Shown in pieces: positions 1 through 12,562 of a stretch of DNA of 64,000 nt. The notes under the pieces were generated by a model. That model saw nothing but the letters and a program-made list of their open reading frames with translations, was not told the origin of the DNA and made no database searches. The first letter of the stretch is position 1. Each line of letters starts with the position of its first letter. The stretch is from Portunus trituberculatus (taxonomy: Eukaryota > Arthropoda > Malacostraca > Decapoda > Portunidae): the NCBI RefSeq assembly GCF_017591435.1, contig NC_059296.1:4451001-4515000 (forward strand), read 5' to 3'. The position numbers and the translations under genes were made by a program.

Positions 1-1279
1 CGTCCGTTTTCTATTTAATATTTTCATTACACATCGCCTTGTTCATATTCATTCACCTTTCATTGAGCACCTTCAACAATCCTTTCCCTTTCATTCTCCA
101 GCCAAGGGCTCGTACACTCGTTCCTTTCACTGTCCTGTCAACACTTCCTCCTCCTCGGTTAGTTAATCAAGCCATAAACTTCGCTTTCCCCGTCGTCTTC
201 TCTCAAAGTCCCCCTATCCTTGACATTCAATGGATGCTACTCTTACTGCACGTACCCTTCCGCTCACTCGCTCAGCCTCCGTCAACAGGGCAGCGCAGCT
301 AATTCTATGAAGTGATACTCCGCTAGCTGGGACTCACTGGCGCGTTGCATCTCGCTGTCAGTTTAGGCGTCTCACGGATTGTATTCCTCCAGAGCTTCCC
401 TTGTAAGTGGGTCTTGCTAAAGCGGCTCCTCCTGGACGCGACCCTTGACCCCTGCAGCTCTCGGGGGTTGGTTCATGTAACCTTCCCTGGCTTCGTGTTA
501 ATCTGAGATCAGTGGGATGGCACGAAGGTCCCAGAGAGTAGCCGGCAAGGTGGCAGCGGCGCGCAAAGCTTTTATATACTCCTCCAAGTTGCTCTTTCCT
601 GGCTGCTGAGGTTATTTGAGGTTATTGGCTCTTGGGAGAATAGTTAATGTGCTTAAATCCTGAGGTAACCGTCAAAAGTGTGCCCTGCTAACTTGGCGTG
701 TAGGAGGCCGAGGTGTGGCTCCAAATTGGTGTGTTCTGGCGGTAAGCAGAGGGAAATGAAGCGGGGAAGGCAATGTTGGAGATGGAAATGTGGTTGTTAT
801 TACCGGTTAGGCAGGATAGCTAAATTCTTCTCTAAGAATAGTAACTCTAAGCATGCCTGACATCATGACGTGAGGTACGAGGTGGGAGGCGAAGAGTGCT
901 CATCATCATTACCATTATCCTCATCATCATCATTATCACTATTATCATCATATTCCTCCATTGTCTTCTGGTAAAGGCTTGGCTTAGTTGAAAACTCCCT
1001 TCCTTCATTGTTCCTGATGATGAATATGGTTTCTTGACGGGCGGGAGGCAATAAATAACCGCCGGTATCTAGTTTTACAAATATTCTGTCTGCACCATAA
1101 TAACACGAACACAGACAGTCTCCGCCAATATGTCATGAGCACTTGGCTTGTTACTTCAAGGTGGACTTGTGTGGCAACAATGGCAGTCAGAGAAACAAAA
1201 GCTCAATTAATAAGTTATGTGGTGAAGATAGCCATCATGGGCAGCGTGTGTCTGGGGGGTCGTGGAGGGAGCGTCGTGC

Positions 1280-1282
<3 letters not shown>
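1..1282. other. Non-coding, no gene seen
   Basis: Mixed-composition unique DNA. The only structure is an imperfect ATC/ATT trinucleotide stretch at about 899-953. A GTAAGT occurs at about 402, but the sequence before it does not resemble the missing SAM exon. Confidence 0.5.

Positions 1283-1341
<59 letters not shown>
1283..1341. repeat. (CT)n microsatellite
   Basis: Uninterrupted CT dinucleotide, about 29 units. Confidence 0.97.
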
Positions 1342-1342
<1 letters not shown>

Positions 1343-2304
1343 AAACCTCGACCCCACCCGAGCAGCTAGTGATTTGTCGGTGGCGCGTAACTACTCAGGT
1401 GTTTATCTGGGCTGCGATCGCCGGTTCGCGAGATGGATTCCAAGACATTTGCATTGTTCATGATCTTGTAAGATTAGATTGGGCTGCTAATGCCGCGTCG
1501 TTAAGCGGTGAGTCCCGGCGTAGAGTGAGTTCCTACTAATGTTCGCTCGTTAAGCAACCGAGTCTTTGTTTCGAGAAGCCTGATTTGCATCGATTAAGAA
1601 CTTGATGCATCAGGCAATCGTAAAGCAAACCTTCGTCCTCTTGTCGACCGCCAACGGTATTTATGTGGTGCTGTTAGAGCAGGTACGAAACACACCTGGG
1701 CACGGACTCAGGTAACGTGTCAATTCATCATGCAGTTACACTCTCTTAACTCCGACAATGCGTCATGGAAACATTCGTTATATAATGCAGCTTAAAAGAA
1801 TCCAAAGAATCTTTACTGGGAACGAATACAGTCATCCAGTCCTTGCCTCGCCTCCCACCAGTCGTCCCTCCACTCCCTGTACATGGCCTTGCTGCCGCAC
1901 TAAAGAGGCTCACTAAAGATGTACTGGAAGGAAAAGGACAGCCAGGCAAGGTATACACCCGGGCATCCGCAGGTCCCGGTATATGGTCGCGTCACACCTG
2001 GGTACCAGAGGACAGGTTTTATCATCAGGTATTCCTTGGACGAGACTGTCACTCAGCCGCCTCACCTTGCCCTCCGCCAGGTGTGTTGGTGCCCTTAACC
2101 TCCAGCCGGGACTCACCCAAGGTCGACCAGGGAGCGAATGACGGGTTATCAGTGAGAGGCAACACAGCGCAGTATATCGACAGTGCCTTTAAGGCTTTAA
2201 GACTCTCTTTAACCAGACTTCCGCTGCAATATTATCTATGAGATGAAAACGTTGAAAACCCAACCACGTTCTTGCCAACAGCTCTCTCAAGGCATACAAC
2301 CTTT
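1342..2304. other. Unique non-coding DNA
   Basis: The open frame 1843-2241 (+) is free of simple repeats in its first half but shows no domain or splice context, so I do not call it. Confidence 0.45.
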
Positions 2305-2394
2305 TCCTCCTCCTCCTCCTCCTCCTCCTCCTCCTCCTCCTCCTCCTCCTCCTCCTCCTCCTCCTCCTCCTCCTCCTCCTCCTCCTCCTCCTCC
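2305..2394. repeat. (TCC)n microsatellite
   Basis: Thirty perfect TCC units. The poly-Pro, poly-Ser and poly-Glu reading frames across it are products of the repeat. Confidence 0.97.
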
Positions 2395-2491
2395 ACACTC
2401 CTTGTCATCCACTCCTTTTCTCGCCCTCTCTTACTCCTCTTCATCCTGCTTTTCCACTTCTTCCTCCTCCTTTTATTCCACAACTGCCATG

Positions 2492-2560
2492 TCCTCCTCC
2501 TCCTCCTCCTCCTCCTCCTCCTCCTCCTCCTCCTCCTCCTCCTCTTCCTCCTCCTCGTCG
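2492..2560. repeat. Second (TCC)n array, interrupted
   Basis: TCC units with one TTCC slip near 2544 and a TCG variant at the 3' end. It lies 97 bp from the first TCC array, and pyrimidine-rich sequence joins the two. Confidence 0.93.
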
Positions 2561-4420
2561 TCCTTTTCCTTCTCTTCCTCCCGCAACTCGTCCCTTCACA
2601 CCACTCTTCCTCCTCCTCCCCACATCGCCTCGGGTCCTCTTCTCGCAGCAGTGGTTGGTGGCTTCAAGTGGCTCGTTCATGACCTACCGGTGACCCCAAC
2701 GTGACCCTTCGTCCCGACGCGGCCTGTGTGAGAGCTGCCCCGTGACCAGTGGTGCGGGGGTGCGGGGGTTATTTATGCTCATTATGTGGCCACGATGAAT
2801 GATGCTTTGTGTTTTGGGCAGAAGAAAACGTGGGAGGAGAGATGCAGAGGGAGCGGGAGGCCAAAAGCTGTCTTCGAACGCACAAATTGCGTCCATTAAA
2901 GAATTCTTCCACGTCAGTATAAAAAGGATGTAAAATGACAAATTTGTTTCGCGCTGCTGAAGCGAGGCGGCACATGATAAAAAGCAACATTTATGGCAGG
3001 TGAACAAGTGCTTCGCTATCATTTATTAGTGGGGAAGAAAATTGAACGCACTAGTGAAAGTGGCTTGAACATTCATAGACTTGAAGTGAATTGCGTCATT
3101 TGTCCTACCTGATCCGCCACGTCACAATTATTCCAAGCGAGACGACAAGATAACAAAATAACAGGAGAGATAAGGGAAGGACGAGACAACACGTGGCTCC
3201 CTCTGGCTAGAGAATTGTGGCCTCGATCAACAAAGGAGCGATGCGGTGTTGCAAGACGGGAGTGAAGGGTCAGATACCATCATGACTCCTGCAGCTGAGA
3301 ATATATCAACATATATTGACTCCCACTCATAATATGTTTATCATGAATCATGGTTCTCGCCTGTCCGGGAGCACCGTCAGCTACTGCATGTTATGGACGA
3401 GAGGACCAGGAAGAGGAAGAGGAATTGGGGGGAAGAGGAGAAGGAGAAGAGAGGGAGGAGGTGAGGAGAGTCAGTGAGCGGTGTTGCGTGGAACGATAAG
3501 CTATTTTAACTCGAAAACCTCCTGAGACTTTTGTCTTGGCTCTTCTTTCCTTTATGCATATTTCTCACCATTCACGCCTTGAGGTATGGGAGAAAAAAAA
3601 TGATGTCGGTGCTTAAAGAACAAGGGACATCCAAACACCGTCGTCACCGCGGACAAGAGCCGTGATCAAGGCACAACCCGCCATGCACCTTTCCATAAAC
3701 AAGCTGCAACCACCCTTCTCCTCCCGCCGCAACTACCATCCCCATCAGTCATCTCCCGCTCCCCCCTCGTCGACCCTCCCTGACACCCGCCACCATCACA
3801 TCCAAGCAGCACCCTCATCAGTCATCTTCGCCCAGAAATAATACACTCCATCAAATACCCTTTGCCCTGCCAACATAGTTCCCCGTCAGCCCCGTCACCC
3901 ACTCAGTCCCTCAGACCCTCAGCCACCCGCCGCCATACGCTCGCTCCCTAGTAACAGCCGCCACCACCACCACCAGTAGGGAGAAAACTTTCCACGTCCG
4001 GCAAAAGATAAAGTGACCTCTTTGTGATCCCTGCAGCATCCCGAGGGCACCCAGCCTCCCATATCAGAGTCAGATGACCCCAGCCGCACTCCTGCCGCGG
4101 CTGGATGTGGCTGGGAAGGAAGATGGGGTCAAACTTCTCAACCCTCTGACGTGACCAGCTCGACTCCTTCTTCCCGCCTCAGTCACGAGCTAATTTTTAA
4201 CAAATCGATCCCCACGCTCACGCTCCCGAGGCCGTGACGTCACCCTCTCATCACCGGCAGCTTCGATTCGACTTGGACAGAAGGGAAAAATGTGCATAAC
4301 TTACATGATGTGAAAAATTATCATATGAAAGCCACGAGTAGGAGAATAAAAAGCAAATGTCTGATTACCTGACGAATTTACATATCAAATTTTTCTTTCC
4401 CTTAAAAAGTCAGTGTCTGG
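2561..4420. other. Unique non-coding DNA with a purine-rich patch
   Basis: No gene seen. A GA/GGA-rich patch occupies about 3403-3472. The stretch 3660-4260 is GC-richer and C-rich with CCA triplets near 3960-3977, but has no sustained reading frame. Confidence 0.45.
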
Positions 4421-4451
4421 CACGGGGAGGTGGACACGGGGAGGTGGACAC
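4421..4451. repeat. 14-bp tandem duplication
   Basis: The unit CACGGGGAGGTGGA is present twice in perfect tandem and is followed by CAC, the start of a third copy. Confidence 0.95.
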
Positions 4452-5825
4452 TGGATTTTTTTCTGTATATATAAAGGCTTGCGAAAGGCGTACAAGTGAG
4501 TAAAATGCCGACAATAGACTCTATCTTGTGAGCAAGAAAAAATGTGTTTCTTTGCCAAAACGATGCTGTGTTGGCTAACTCACTATAATCTCGTGACCCT
4601 GGCGGGGCAGGGGAGGCGTGAGCGGAGGGCGGGCTCGGCAGCACGATCAGGTAATCAGTAAACAAAGCTACCGGGGCGCTGCGCGAAAATTACTATCATA
4701 TAGCATGCAACAGCGTTACCTCCTGACCCCCGGCGGGCAGCGTCTCAACTCCGCGGCCAAACTAGACGTCGAGTGGGAGAATATTTTTTTTATTATTATT
4801 TACCCTCGGCTACGTGCGTTGCTTTCCTATCGATCCTGCCTGAGAGGGTTGCGGTGCTTGCAGCGACCTGTAAGCAAGTATTACGTGCTCGGCCTTACAT
4901 ACGATACTCCCGCTGCTGCTTCGAGAAAACTAAGGAAAACTATACTGGTATATTTTCTTATTTACATCAAACTCTTAAAACGGTATAAACATGAAATATT
5001 AGAGACATACCAAGGCTGAGCCTTCCTTGAATAGTGCCTGGACTTCACTGCTGGTATGCGGGTGCGGTGGCAATTTGGCAAAGCGTGGAGGTTATGATGG
5101 CGAGGCGTCGTGGTGGCTACTGGCCAGACATGGTCCTGGTACACATGGGTGGTGGTGGTGGTGGTGGTGATGGCGGTGGCAGCGATGCGTAGTAAGCAAG
5201 CATCCTCTGCCAAACCATCATTGGCAGGTCATTGACGACCTTGTATAAAACATTATGCAGCAATACTTCATGGACAATTATGTACTTTCTCTACTGCGGC
5301 AATACCCAACATACATAAGGGCCAGACATCGGCACGCGAGTCGTAAAACAAAGCTGTATTCCGCGACCCACACACAGCCGCTCCCACCGCTGCTGTTTTT
5401 ATACTTGATGTTGGCCCTGGCAGCCGCAGCGACCAGCTCATCTACATACAAACTGACCAGAACGGTTGTACTGCAGCCGCGAGGGAAGACACTGACACGA
5501 AGCGGTGTTAATGAACTCCTTGGGTGCCGAGGCTCCTGGTGGGATCTACGCGGGGCGAGGTTTCCAGCACTGAGATGGAGAACCTTCTTCTTCCAGTCTT
5601 ATTGTTATTCATTACTTTTATGACATTCATTACTTTGGTATTTTTTCAACATTACTTTTTTTCTCTCTTTGGAATAAGTTAGATGGATAATAGGGATCAT
5701 TATTAACGTTATCAATGGCATAATGGATCCACATACATTTACGCCAAAGAGAACCAGTCTTGACGTCCATCACTTGTGAAACACCTTCCATTAGGGCGTC
5801 GTTAAGACACCTCTGCTAAACCATG
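4452..5825 (+). other. Probable intron upstream of the SAM exon
   Basis: No exon found. Contains a TGG-rich patch at about 5143-5170 and AT-rich DNA at 5590-5720. I searched by eye for the N-terminal half of a SAM domain and did not find it. Frames at 4618-5019 and 5255-5623 resemble nothing. Confidence 0.4.
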
Positions 5826-5845
5826 ACTCTTTTCTTCTCCCTCAG
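5826..5845 (+). promoter_or_regulatory. Splice acceptor of the SAM exon
   Basis: A pyrimidine-rich run ends in CTCAG directly before the SAM reading frame. The AG at 5844-5845 places the first complete codon at 5846 (phase 0). This is the only splice site in the window supported by a recognisable protein on one side. Confidence 0.75.
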
Positions 5846-6058
5846 GCGTTCCGTGAGCAACGTATCGATGGTTCAGCGCTCCCGCTGCTGACGGAGGAGC
5901 ACCTTACCTCCAGCATCAACATGAAGCTTGGCCCTGCTCTCAAGCTCCGCTCCGTCCTGGCACGTCGCTTGGGGGCATGCAACGTCTGCCTTCACTGCGA
6001 CCACTGCCACTCACAGACGCAGGAGCGACGGCCCAGCTCCGCCTCGTCAGGACAATAG
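5846..6058 (+). CDS. Terminal coding exon of a SAM-domain protein, SAMD7/SAMD11-like (Polycomb-group type SAM)
   Basis: The exon opens after a polypyrimidine tract and CTCAG acceptor (AG at 5844-5845) and runs 70 codons to TAG at 6056-6058, in frame throughout. It encodes the C-terminal half of a SAM domain: residues 2-9 FREQRIDG, 12-20 LPLLTEEHL and 26-33 MKLGPALK, then LARRLG at 38-43. IDG-x-L-LL and KLGPALK are hallmarks of the polymerising SAM domains of polyhomeotic, L3MBTL, SCM and SAMD7/SAMD11, which mediate head-to-tail oligomerisation in nuclear repressor complexes. The LPLLTEEHL wording is closest to SAMD7/SAMD11 as I remember them. The tail at 45-55 has the regular pattern CxxCxxCxxCH. 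The first SAM helices (usually W-x-V-x-x-V) must lie in an upstream exon, which I could not find in 1-5845. The phase-0 start at an Ala codon is chosen from the acceptor. SAM assignment is strong; the subfamily is less certain, and polyhomeotic is the main alternative. Confidence 0.85.
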   Translation, partial: AFREQRIDGSALPLLTEEHLTSSINMKLGPALKLRSVLARRLGACNVCLHCDHCHSQTQERRPSSASSGQ

Positions 6059-7939
6059 GAGCACACTCCAGCCTGCTAGGAGGAGCCTCAACCCAAAGTG
6101 AATCCCTCTGGGCATGCCCACAGGTCTTCCGTGTACCAAGAACGAACGCTGGACAAGTTCCGTGGGTTAGTAAGGGATGACACTCTCACACGCTGGTTCG
6201 GCTTCACCGGGCTAGTGAAAGCATACAATGACCTCAGGGACCTGCAGTACTCTCACCCAGAGGACCTTCTGGGTAGCCCTACGAAGTGCTGTGTTGATAT
6301 TGAAACTGATAGTGAACTTGGGAGGTAATGCGGATAAACCTTCCCAAAAGAACATTTTGTTGTGATAACCTGCGACAGTGTGGGCCTCGACACAAGCCAG
6401 CGCCAGTCAGTCACTTGAGCGTAGCATCACCCTGTGCTCAAATGACCCCCGAGTGTCCACGGTCTTCATAGCTTCGCGGTGTGGCGCCGCGAGCTACAGC
6501 ACCAGTAACTCTGCACCACATACGAGACAATCTTTGAAGAGACTAAGCTAAGTGCAGTCATCTCTCGGACCCACAAAGGTGCTCTTATTTCCCAAAGTGT
6601 TAACTGACGATGGACAATGGTAGTTGCTGTTGCTTAGTCGACCAATGAGACATCTCGTAGGTGTTCACAAACTCTCCGCATTGTAACACGAGGCATGCGC
6701 TTACTAGGACCAGATTCTAAAACGTAATTCTGATCTCAAATTATATGTTTCTAAGTGTTAATACTTAAACAACACCTTAATACTTCCCTTACTTCAGATT
6801 GTAGTATTTCATGTTATATTTGTGTTTTATTTATTCAAAATGCTGATGGAGCAAAGAAAGAAAGGAATTTTAGTTTCTTTTTTTCAAGTTACGTTTCAGA
6901 ATTTGGCGCTTGGTGCTTCCTGGCCCTGAGTTTACCTGGGCCTTCAAAAGACAAAACCCGCTCAAGATTTTCAAGTCATAGTGTTTCCTTACAACTCTGT
7001 TCATCATTTTCATGCCGGAAATTTGTCCATGTACAACTGTTCATCATTAGAGTGAAACGTACTTGCGTAGGTTTACCTCAGACAATTAGTAGATGTTTTT
7101 TTTTTTTTATTCCAGTTCGAAAGCATTGCAACTTATATTTTTCTAGATATGCAGGAAAAAAGCTAAAGCTAATAATAAACGACACATGCTGTATAGAGTT
7201 TAGCTTTGAACGAGTGGTAGCTTTGCAAGGGAGACCAGAGGCGGCGCGGCCCACGAGGCTGCCTGCCAGGGCGTCCCCCTTACAAACCACACCTGTGTTA
7301 ACCCAAAGATTATGAATAAGTCGAATGTTTTAGTCATTTCCTTGATGGTAGGGGCATAGAGTTGGTTCAGTATTTATTTGTGTATAATTTGTGAGGCCTA
7401 AATTGTTGGTGATTAATACGTAGCTTGTATATAGAGAGAGCATTGTTACTCCCACGCGTTGGCCAGCTGGTTCCTCCTCCCCACCACGCCCACGGTCACC
7501 AGAGGAAGGATTTCTTAGTCATTTTTATATTCTTGATATGCATCTTTTTTTTTGTCATGTTGTATGTAACGATTCGTTGTTGTTGTCATTTATCGTAGTC
7601 ACTCACCCTCTTCCTTCCTGCCTTCCTTCCTTCCATCCCTTCCCTTGGAACTAACAAGGTCACTCAGGGATGACAGATGACTGCCGATAAAACTTACAAA
7701 CCAATAAACTACACTTCCTCGACAACATATTGAAACCATTCACTAAATCAGTTAGTGGAACAATTTCACATAATCTACACAAAAAGAGTTTTAAAAGATT
7801 GAAATTCAATGAAAAATAATGGTCTACCAGATGTCTGTCTCCCTAAGCGGCGGCGAGGAGGAGAGAAAACGAGTCACCATCTCCCTCCCTCCCTCACCTC
7901 ACTATCCTCCACTGTCATGGTCACTCTGCCTCTCCATTC
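6059..7939 (+). other. Probable 3'UTR and downstream flank of the SAM gene
   Basis: No recognisable coding sequence follows the SAM stop codon. Two AATAAA hexamers on the plus strand (7174-7179 and 7703-7708) are possible polyadenylation signals, but neither can be confirmed without cDNA. Reading frames at 5977-6180, 6098-6328 and 6755-7315 carry no family signature and I treat them as chance. A short CTTC-rich run lies near 7610-7640. Confidence 0.4.
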
Positions 7940-7990
7940 TCCTCCTCCTCCTCCTCCTCCTCCTCCTCCTCCTCCTCCTCCTCCTCCTCC
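7940..7990. repeat. (CTC)n microsatellite
   Basis: Seventeen perfect units of the CTC/TCC class. Confidence 0.97.
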
Positions 7991-10900
7991 TACTCTATCA
8001 CCCACTTCCATGCCATCTCTCCCTTATAAAGTCTCTGTCATCCTTCACTGTTTATAAAGGCTTATAATTTTTTTATACATTATGTACATATGGAGATCAT
8101 CCTCCTTTACTTCAATGTTGTTCTTTTTTTTTCAATACGTATTATAAAAGAATGAGAACCCGGTGGTCAGACTGAGCCTGGCGGGGCATCCTGCGGCGCG
8201 GCGGCTACAGAGGCAGGGAGGGCAAACACAAGTTTGCACTCCTCAGCTTTCCTTTGGTCGCCGCGCGAGTCGCCCCGCCGGCCAGTCACTATGGGGATCG
8301 CAGGCAGGGTCGGATGTAAGCAATAAATAATTATATATGTAATACACGTGGAGTTTTCGAATTTTTGTGAGAATTCCACACGGGGAAAGAAATTCTATTT
8401 TGTTGTTTATACTATTAATTTCTATCGGGAAGGCTTGTACTACACCACACACCCTACTTGTACATAGCGTAACACCGGAATAAAGAGCGAAAAGAACTTA
8501 ATTTGTTTGCCTCACTCACCTTCAACTGGTATGCACGATGATAGTGCTGGTCTGTAGTGCCGCTGATGATGATGATGATGGTCCGCGACGCCGCTGTGCT
8601 GCTGCTGTGACCACGTGAAGGAACTTTAATGATTCTGAGGGAGGAAGAAAGAGAGAAAAGAATTATAAACCATTCTAAGTAAGTATATAAAGATAACGAT
8701 GCTCCAGGAGGTAAACAAAATGACTGCAGCGCCAACGAAAACAGCTAAAAGGGACAGAAGGATAATAAATTACTCTTGCAACACTTTCCTTCACATCACA
8801 CACCCGATATTTCCTCCATAACATAACAACAAAAATACACTAAAGAAAAGAAATAATAAAAAGACTAGGATTCTTTTTCCTCAGCAAAATATGAAAAAAA
8901 AGTAGATGCAAACTTAAAACATTAAGAAATAATTACCTTGCACGAAAAAAAAAAAAACATTTACTAAAATTCTGAGCAGTAAAAGTTGGCACACCCCAAA
9001 CCCCGCCCCTGCATGTCCATCCTGCCCCGCCCCAGCGTATCCCAGCCTAGACCTGTCCCGTCCTCGCGGCCCCTCCAGGCGTCAATCATATTGTGCTTGA
9101 CTGGCGCCGCTGAAAAGGTGGGATTCACAAATTTAGGTGTAGATGACTAGTGGTGCGGCGGTCCATTCACACACAACACTCGGGGGATTACTGCATTTTT
9201 CTTTTTTTTTTTTTTCTTTTTTCGGCTCTCCAGATCATGATTGCAGATAAGATTCCCCTCAAGAAGCACAAAATGCATTCAAGAAGGAAAATGTTTTATG
9301 ATATTCAGTTTGATATAATATTCTCCTCCTGCTACCTGCGCCAGTGAGGTGAATGCTGCGTAAACAAGGTGACATCATGTGAATAAGTGAGTAAATAACG
9401 GAGTAAAAGGGAGAAATGAATATAAGATACGATAAGTGAATAGGCAAATAAGGGGATGGAAATTAAGATAAATACATATAACCAGCCACGTAGGAGTGAA
9501 CGTGACTGTTTGCGCAGGTACACACACATACAGCTAAGTACTGATGCCTGACGCACGTACGGGTAAAGTAAAGGTGTTTGTTGAGCAGCTCCCTTATTAC
9601 TGCGCACTGACTCATTGTCTTAAACACTGGAGGAGAATGGATGAGCTGAATTAAGCGAGGAGAGCCATGAGGAGGGGGAAAGTGAAATGGAAACGAGGAG
9701 GGTTAAAGAAGACGGGAAGGGCAGGGAAGAGACGGAGAGGAGGAGGGAAGATGCAGGACTAGGGAAGACAGGGTAAGGGACAGACAGAGCCACAAGACGT
9801 AAAAGGGCAGATGCAGGATGCCTTGAAGGGGAAAAGACAGGAAGGTGACAGGGAGGTGAATCAGGTGATGGGAAGTGCAGCGGGTTAGAGAGTCAGCTAG
9901 CCTCGCTGAGTCACATGACTACATGTGCCTGACCACCACTACAATCACCACCCCAGCTGTTACATAATACCACTAATGTGTATATCAGCCATCATCACTA
10001 TTTCTCACTAGATTATGACAACCACATCACTTACCACTCACTGCTATTATCATCATCGACATCACCAGTGTCAATATATTCAAGATACCACCACACAACA
10101 CAGCATTTAGATAAGCACACGCTGTTGCTCCCTCCCTAAAATATTTACATGGAGCCACATGCGCGCGCATCCTGAAGCGAAAGGAAGTACCGCGCGGTTT
10201 GCTTAAATCATCCACAAACTTGTTGACTCTCAAACTTTGTATAAAACACCATGCAAGCAAAGTCTATATTCTATTTATTGATAACAAATACTTCTTTTTC
10301 ATTGCTGCATACTGAGTGACATGAAAATCAATGCAAACGGAGAGGAAAACAGAATGATAATGAAAGCTGGGCACGCCGAGTCACTGGTGCGGGAAGTGCC
10401 AGATGCCTCCTCTCTCATACTGACACTGATGCGCACCACACACACCTGCCTGGTACGTGAGTATAGAGAGATTCACACACTAGCGATTGTATTTCTGAAC
10501 AAAGCTATTGGTTATGCTACACTTGGAGGCCAGCTAGCATGTTGACAAGTAGGACTCAAATACAATACGTGGCAATAGCAGATTGTTATGAGAGATAATG
10601 TAAGAAAGACACATGTAAACTAGGAAGAGGTATAGTTACCAGATATTATTATTGCTATACAAGAAATTTTCTGTATGAATAATCTCAGGGTAACTTAGCA
10701 GCTGTTAATGCATCAAATTATGCAGTTCATTGTAATGCATATCATGTTCAATGTTCAAAGATGGAACTGGTTTACCAGGAAGTATTGCCTAACCAGCTGC
10801 GTCACTGTCCCGAGGCTCTGCTCATAGTGTCCCGTTCTGCTGCCAGTGGCCATATACTACTTTGTGACTCACGCAGCTTCATAGTAAGGATTGAGCCTGT

Positions 10901-11361
10901 TATTCTTTCCGCTCGGTGTCTAAATATTGATATTGTTGTGGTTTACTACTCTATGTGTAATTCACCCTTGCATCCAGCGCTAGACTCGCAGCGGCCACCC
11001 ATTACCCTGTGTTCACCACTCACTTGACAGTCACTGTGGCCTCTAATCTCGTTAACGAGTTTGTGGTTTTCGTTACGAGGTCGCCTCTACCACATTTCCT
11101 TTCCTGGAAACGGTAACTGAAAGATTGTTCTAATTTACTGAGTGTGATTCTAACTCTCAAGTATTAGTTGTTCAGTTGTTCAGGCCACTTTGTACACCAC
11201 AAATATCTCCACGGGAACATGATGCTGCACGGAGACGGTGGTGGTCTCGTGACGCTGGTCTGCTGCCTGTAAGGTAAGGATCGCATTGATTGATGTTATT
11301 AAGTTTATCATTATGTTTGATCTTTGTCTACTCTTGTATCCATAGAATGGATACCAATGTC

Positions 11362-11362
<1 letters not shown>
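7991..11362. other. Unique non-coding DNA
   Basis: No gene recognised. Small features: (GAT)5-6 at about 8564-8580; a T-rich run at 9197-9222; purine-rich sequence (about 80% purine) from 9640 to 9860; a GATC/ATC-rich patch near 10040-10065. Reading frames here are at most about 90 codons and none has a family signature. Confidence 0.45.

Positions 11363-11408
<46 letters not shown>
11363..11408. repeat. (AC)n microsatellite
   Basis: Twenty-three AC units opening the compound repeat block that runs to 11974. Confidence 0.97.
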
Positions 11409-11410
<2 letters not shown>

Positions 11411-11489
11411 TTAACACTGACTCTATGTGTGCTTATTTCCAAGTCTGTAATTTTAATTTTATGCGTATTATTCCCTTTCTTAAAAGCTT

Positions 11490-11537
11490 GTTTATTGAAA
11501 CATAGGCAGCTAAAGAGCTGCCTATTTTTCAATAAAC
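11490..11537. repeat. Near-perfect 22-bp inverted repeat (hairpin)
   Basis: Left arm 11490-11511, loop AAAG (11512-11515) and right arm 11516-11537. 21 of 22 arm positions pair; the stem nearest the loop is GGCAGCT/AGCTGCC. It sits between an AC array and an ATT array. It could be a foldback or MITE relic, or a structured RNA; there is nothing further to decide between them. Confidence 0.9.
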
Positions 11538-11543
11538 CGTTTA

Positions 11544-11545
<2 letters not shown>

Positions 11546-11598
<53 letters not shown>

Positions 11599-11632
11599 TA
11601 TTATTATTATTATAATAATAATAATAATAATA

Positions 11633-11679
<47 letters not shown>

Positions 11680-11697
11680 CATTATTACTATTATCAT

Positions 11698-11700
<3 letters not shown>
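11546..11700. repeat. (ATT)n array with an inverted centre
   Basis: ATT/TAT triplets run to about 11610, switch to ATA/AAT for roughly 24 nt (11611-11634), then return to ATT. The switch makes the block self-complementary. A few ATC and ACC variants interrupt it. Confidence 0.95.

Positions 11701-11745
<45 letters not shown>
11701..11745. repeat. (AC)n microsatellite
   Basis: About 22 AC units directly abutting the ATT array. Confidence 0.97.
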
Positions 11746-11746
<1 letters not shown>

Positions 11747-11753
11747 CATGATA

Positions 11754-11974
<221 letters not shown>

Positions 11975-12030
11975 TCATTTATCTATCTATTTATATATCT
12001 ATATTTATATATGTATACGTACATGTATGT

Positions 12031-12562
12031 ATCCTAATAGGGATGCATACATTACACATTGCTGGTTCAGGAATGAAGACATTTAATGGTAGAAGAGGCA
12101 AACGTATATACGAGACAGTGTGTGTATAAGGGATGGTATCTTCACACGTAAATAATATAAAACAGTCACATATTTCCAGAGACAGAAAGCCTCCAAACGA
12201 GAGAGCTCCTTACGCGCTGCCTTTGCCTTTAAAACACGGCAATGGGCATCATATATGGAGTGTGCATCAAACATATCACGTACAGTAGGAGGCGGAAGAC
12301 CCGTAAAGCCTGTCTGGCGCGACACAATGCCCGGTGACTGGCAAGCCTCCCAGCTGTGCCGAGGGGCGCACCTGGCGGCCAGACGAGGTGGGGGCGTGCG
12401 CGGGTCAGGGTTGCGCCGCGAGATTTATTATATCTCACCAAGCATCTGCCAAACGGAAATTTACTCTCTAATTTCTTTCTCATTTGATTTTCTTTGTTAT
12501 GATTTACTCTCTGACCCGCAAAGAGTGAATTATTTTCCTTGGTGTAGGTGTAGAGGAGGATC

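Noticed and set aside
6755..7315. 186-codon plus-strand frame downstream of the SAM exon
   Set aside because: Phe/Ser-rich, contains a T-run, no family signature; more likely 3'UTR or flank.
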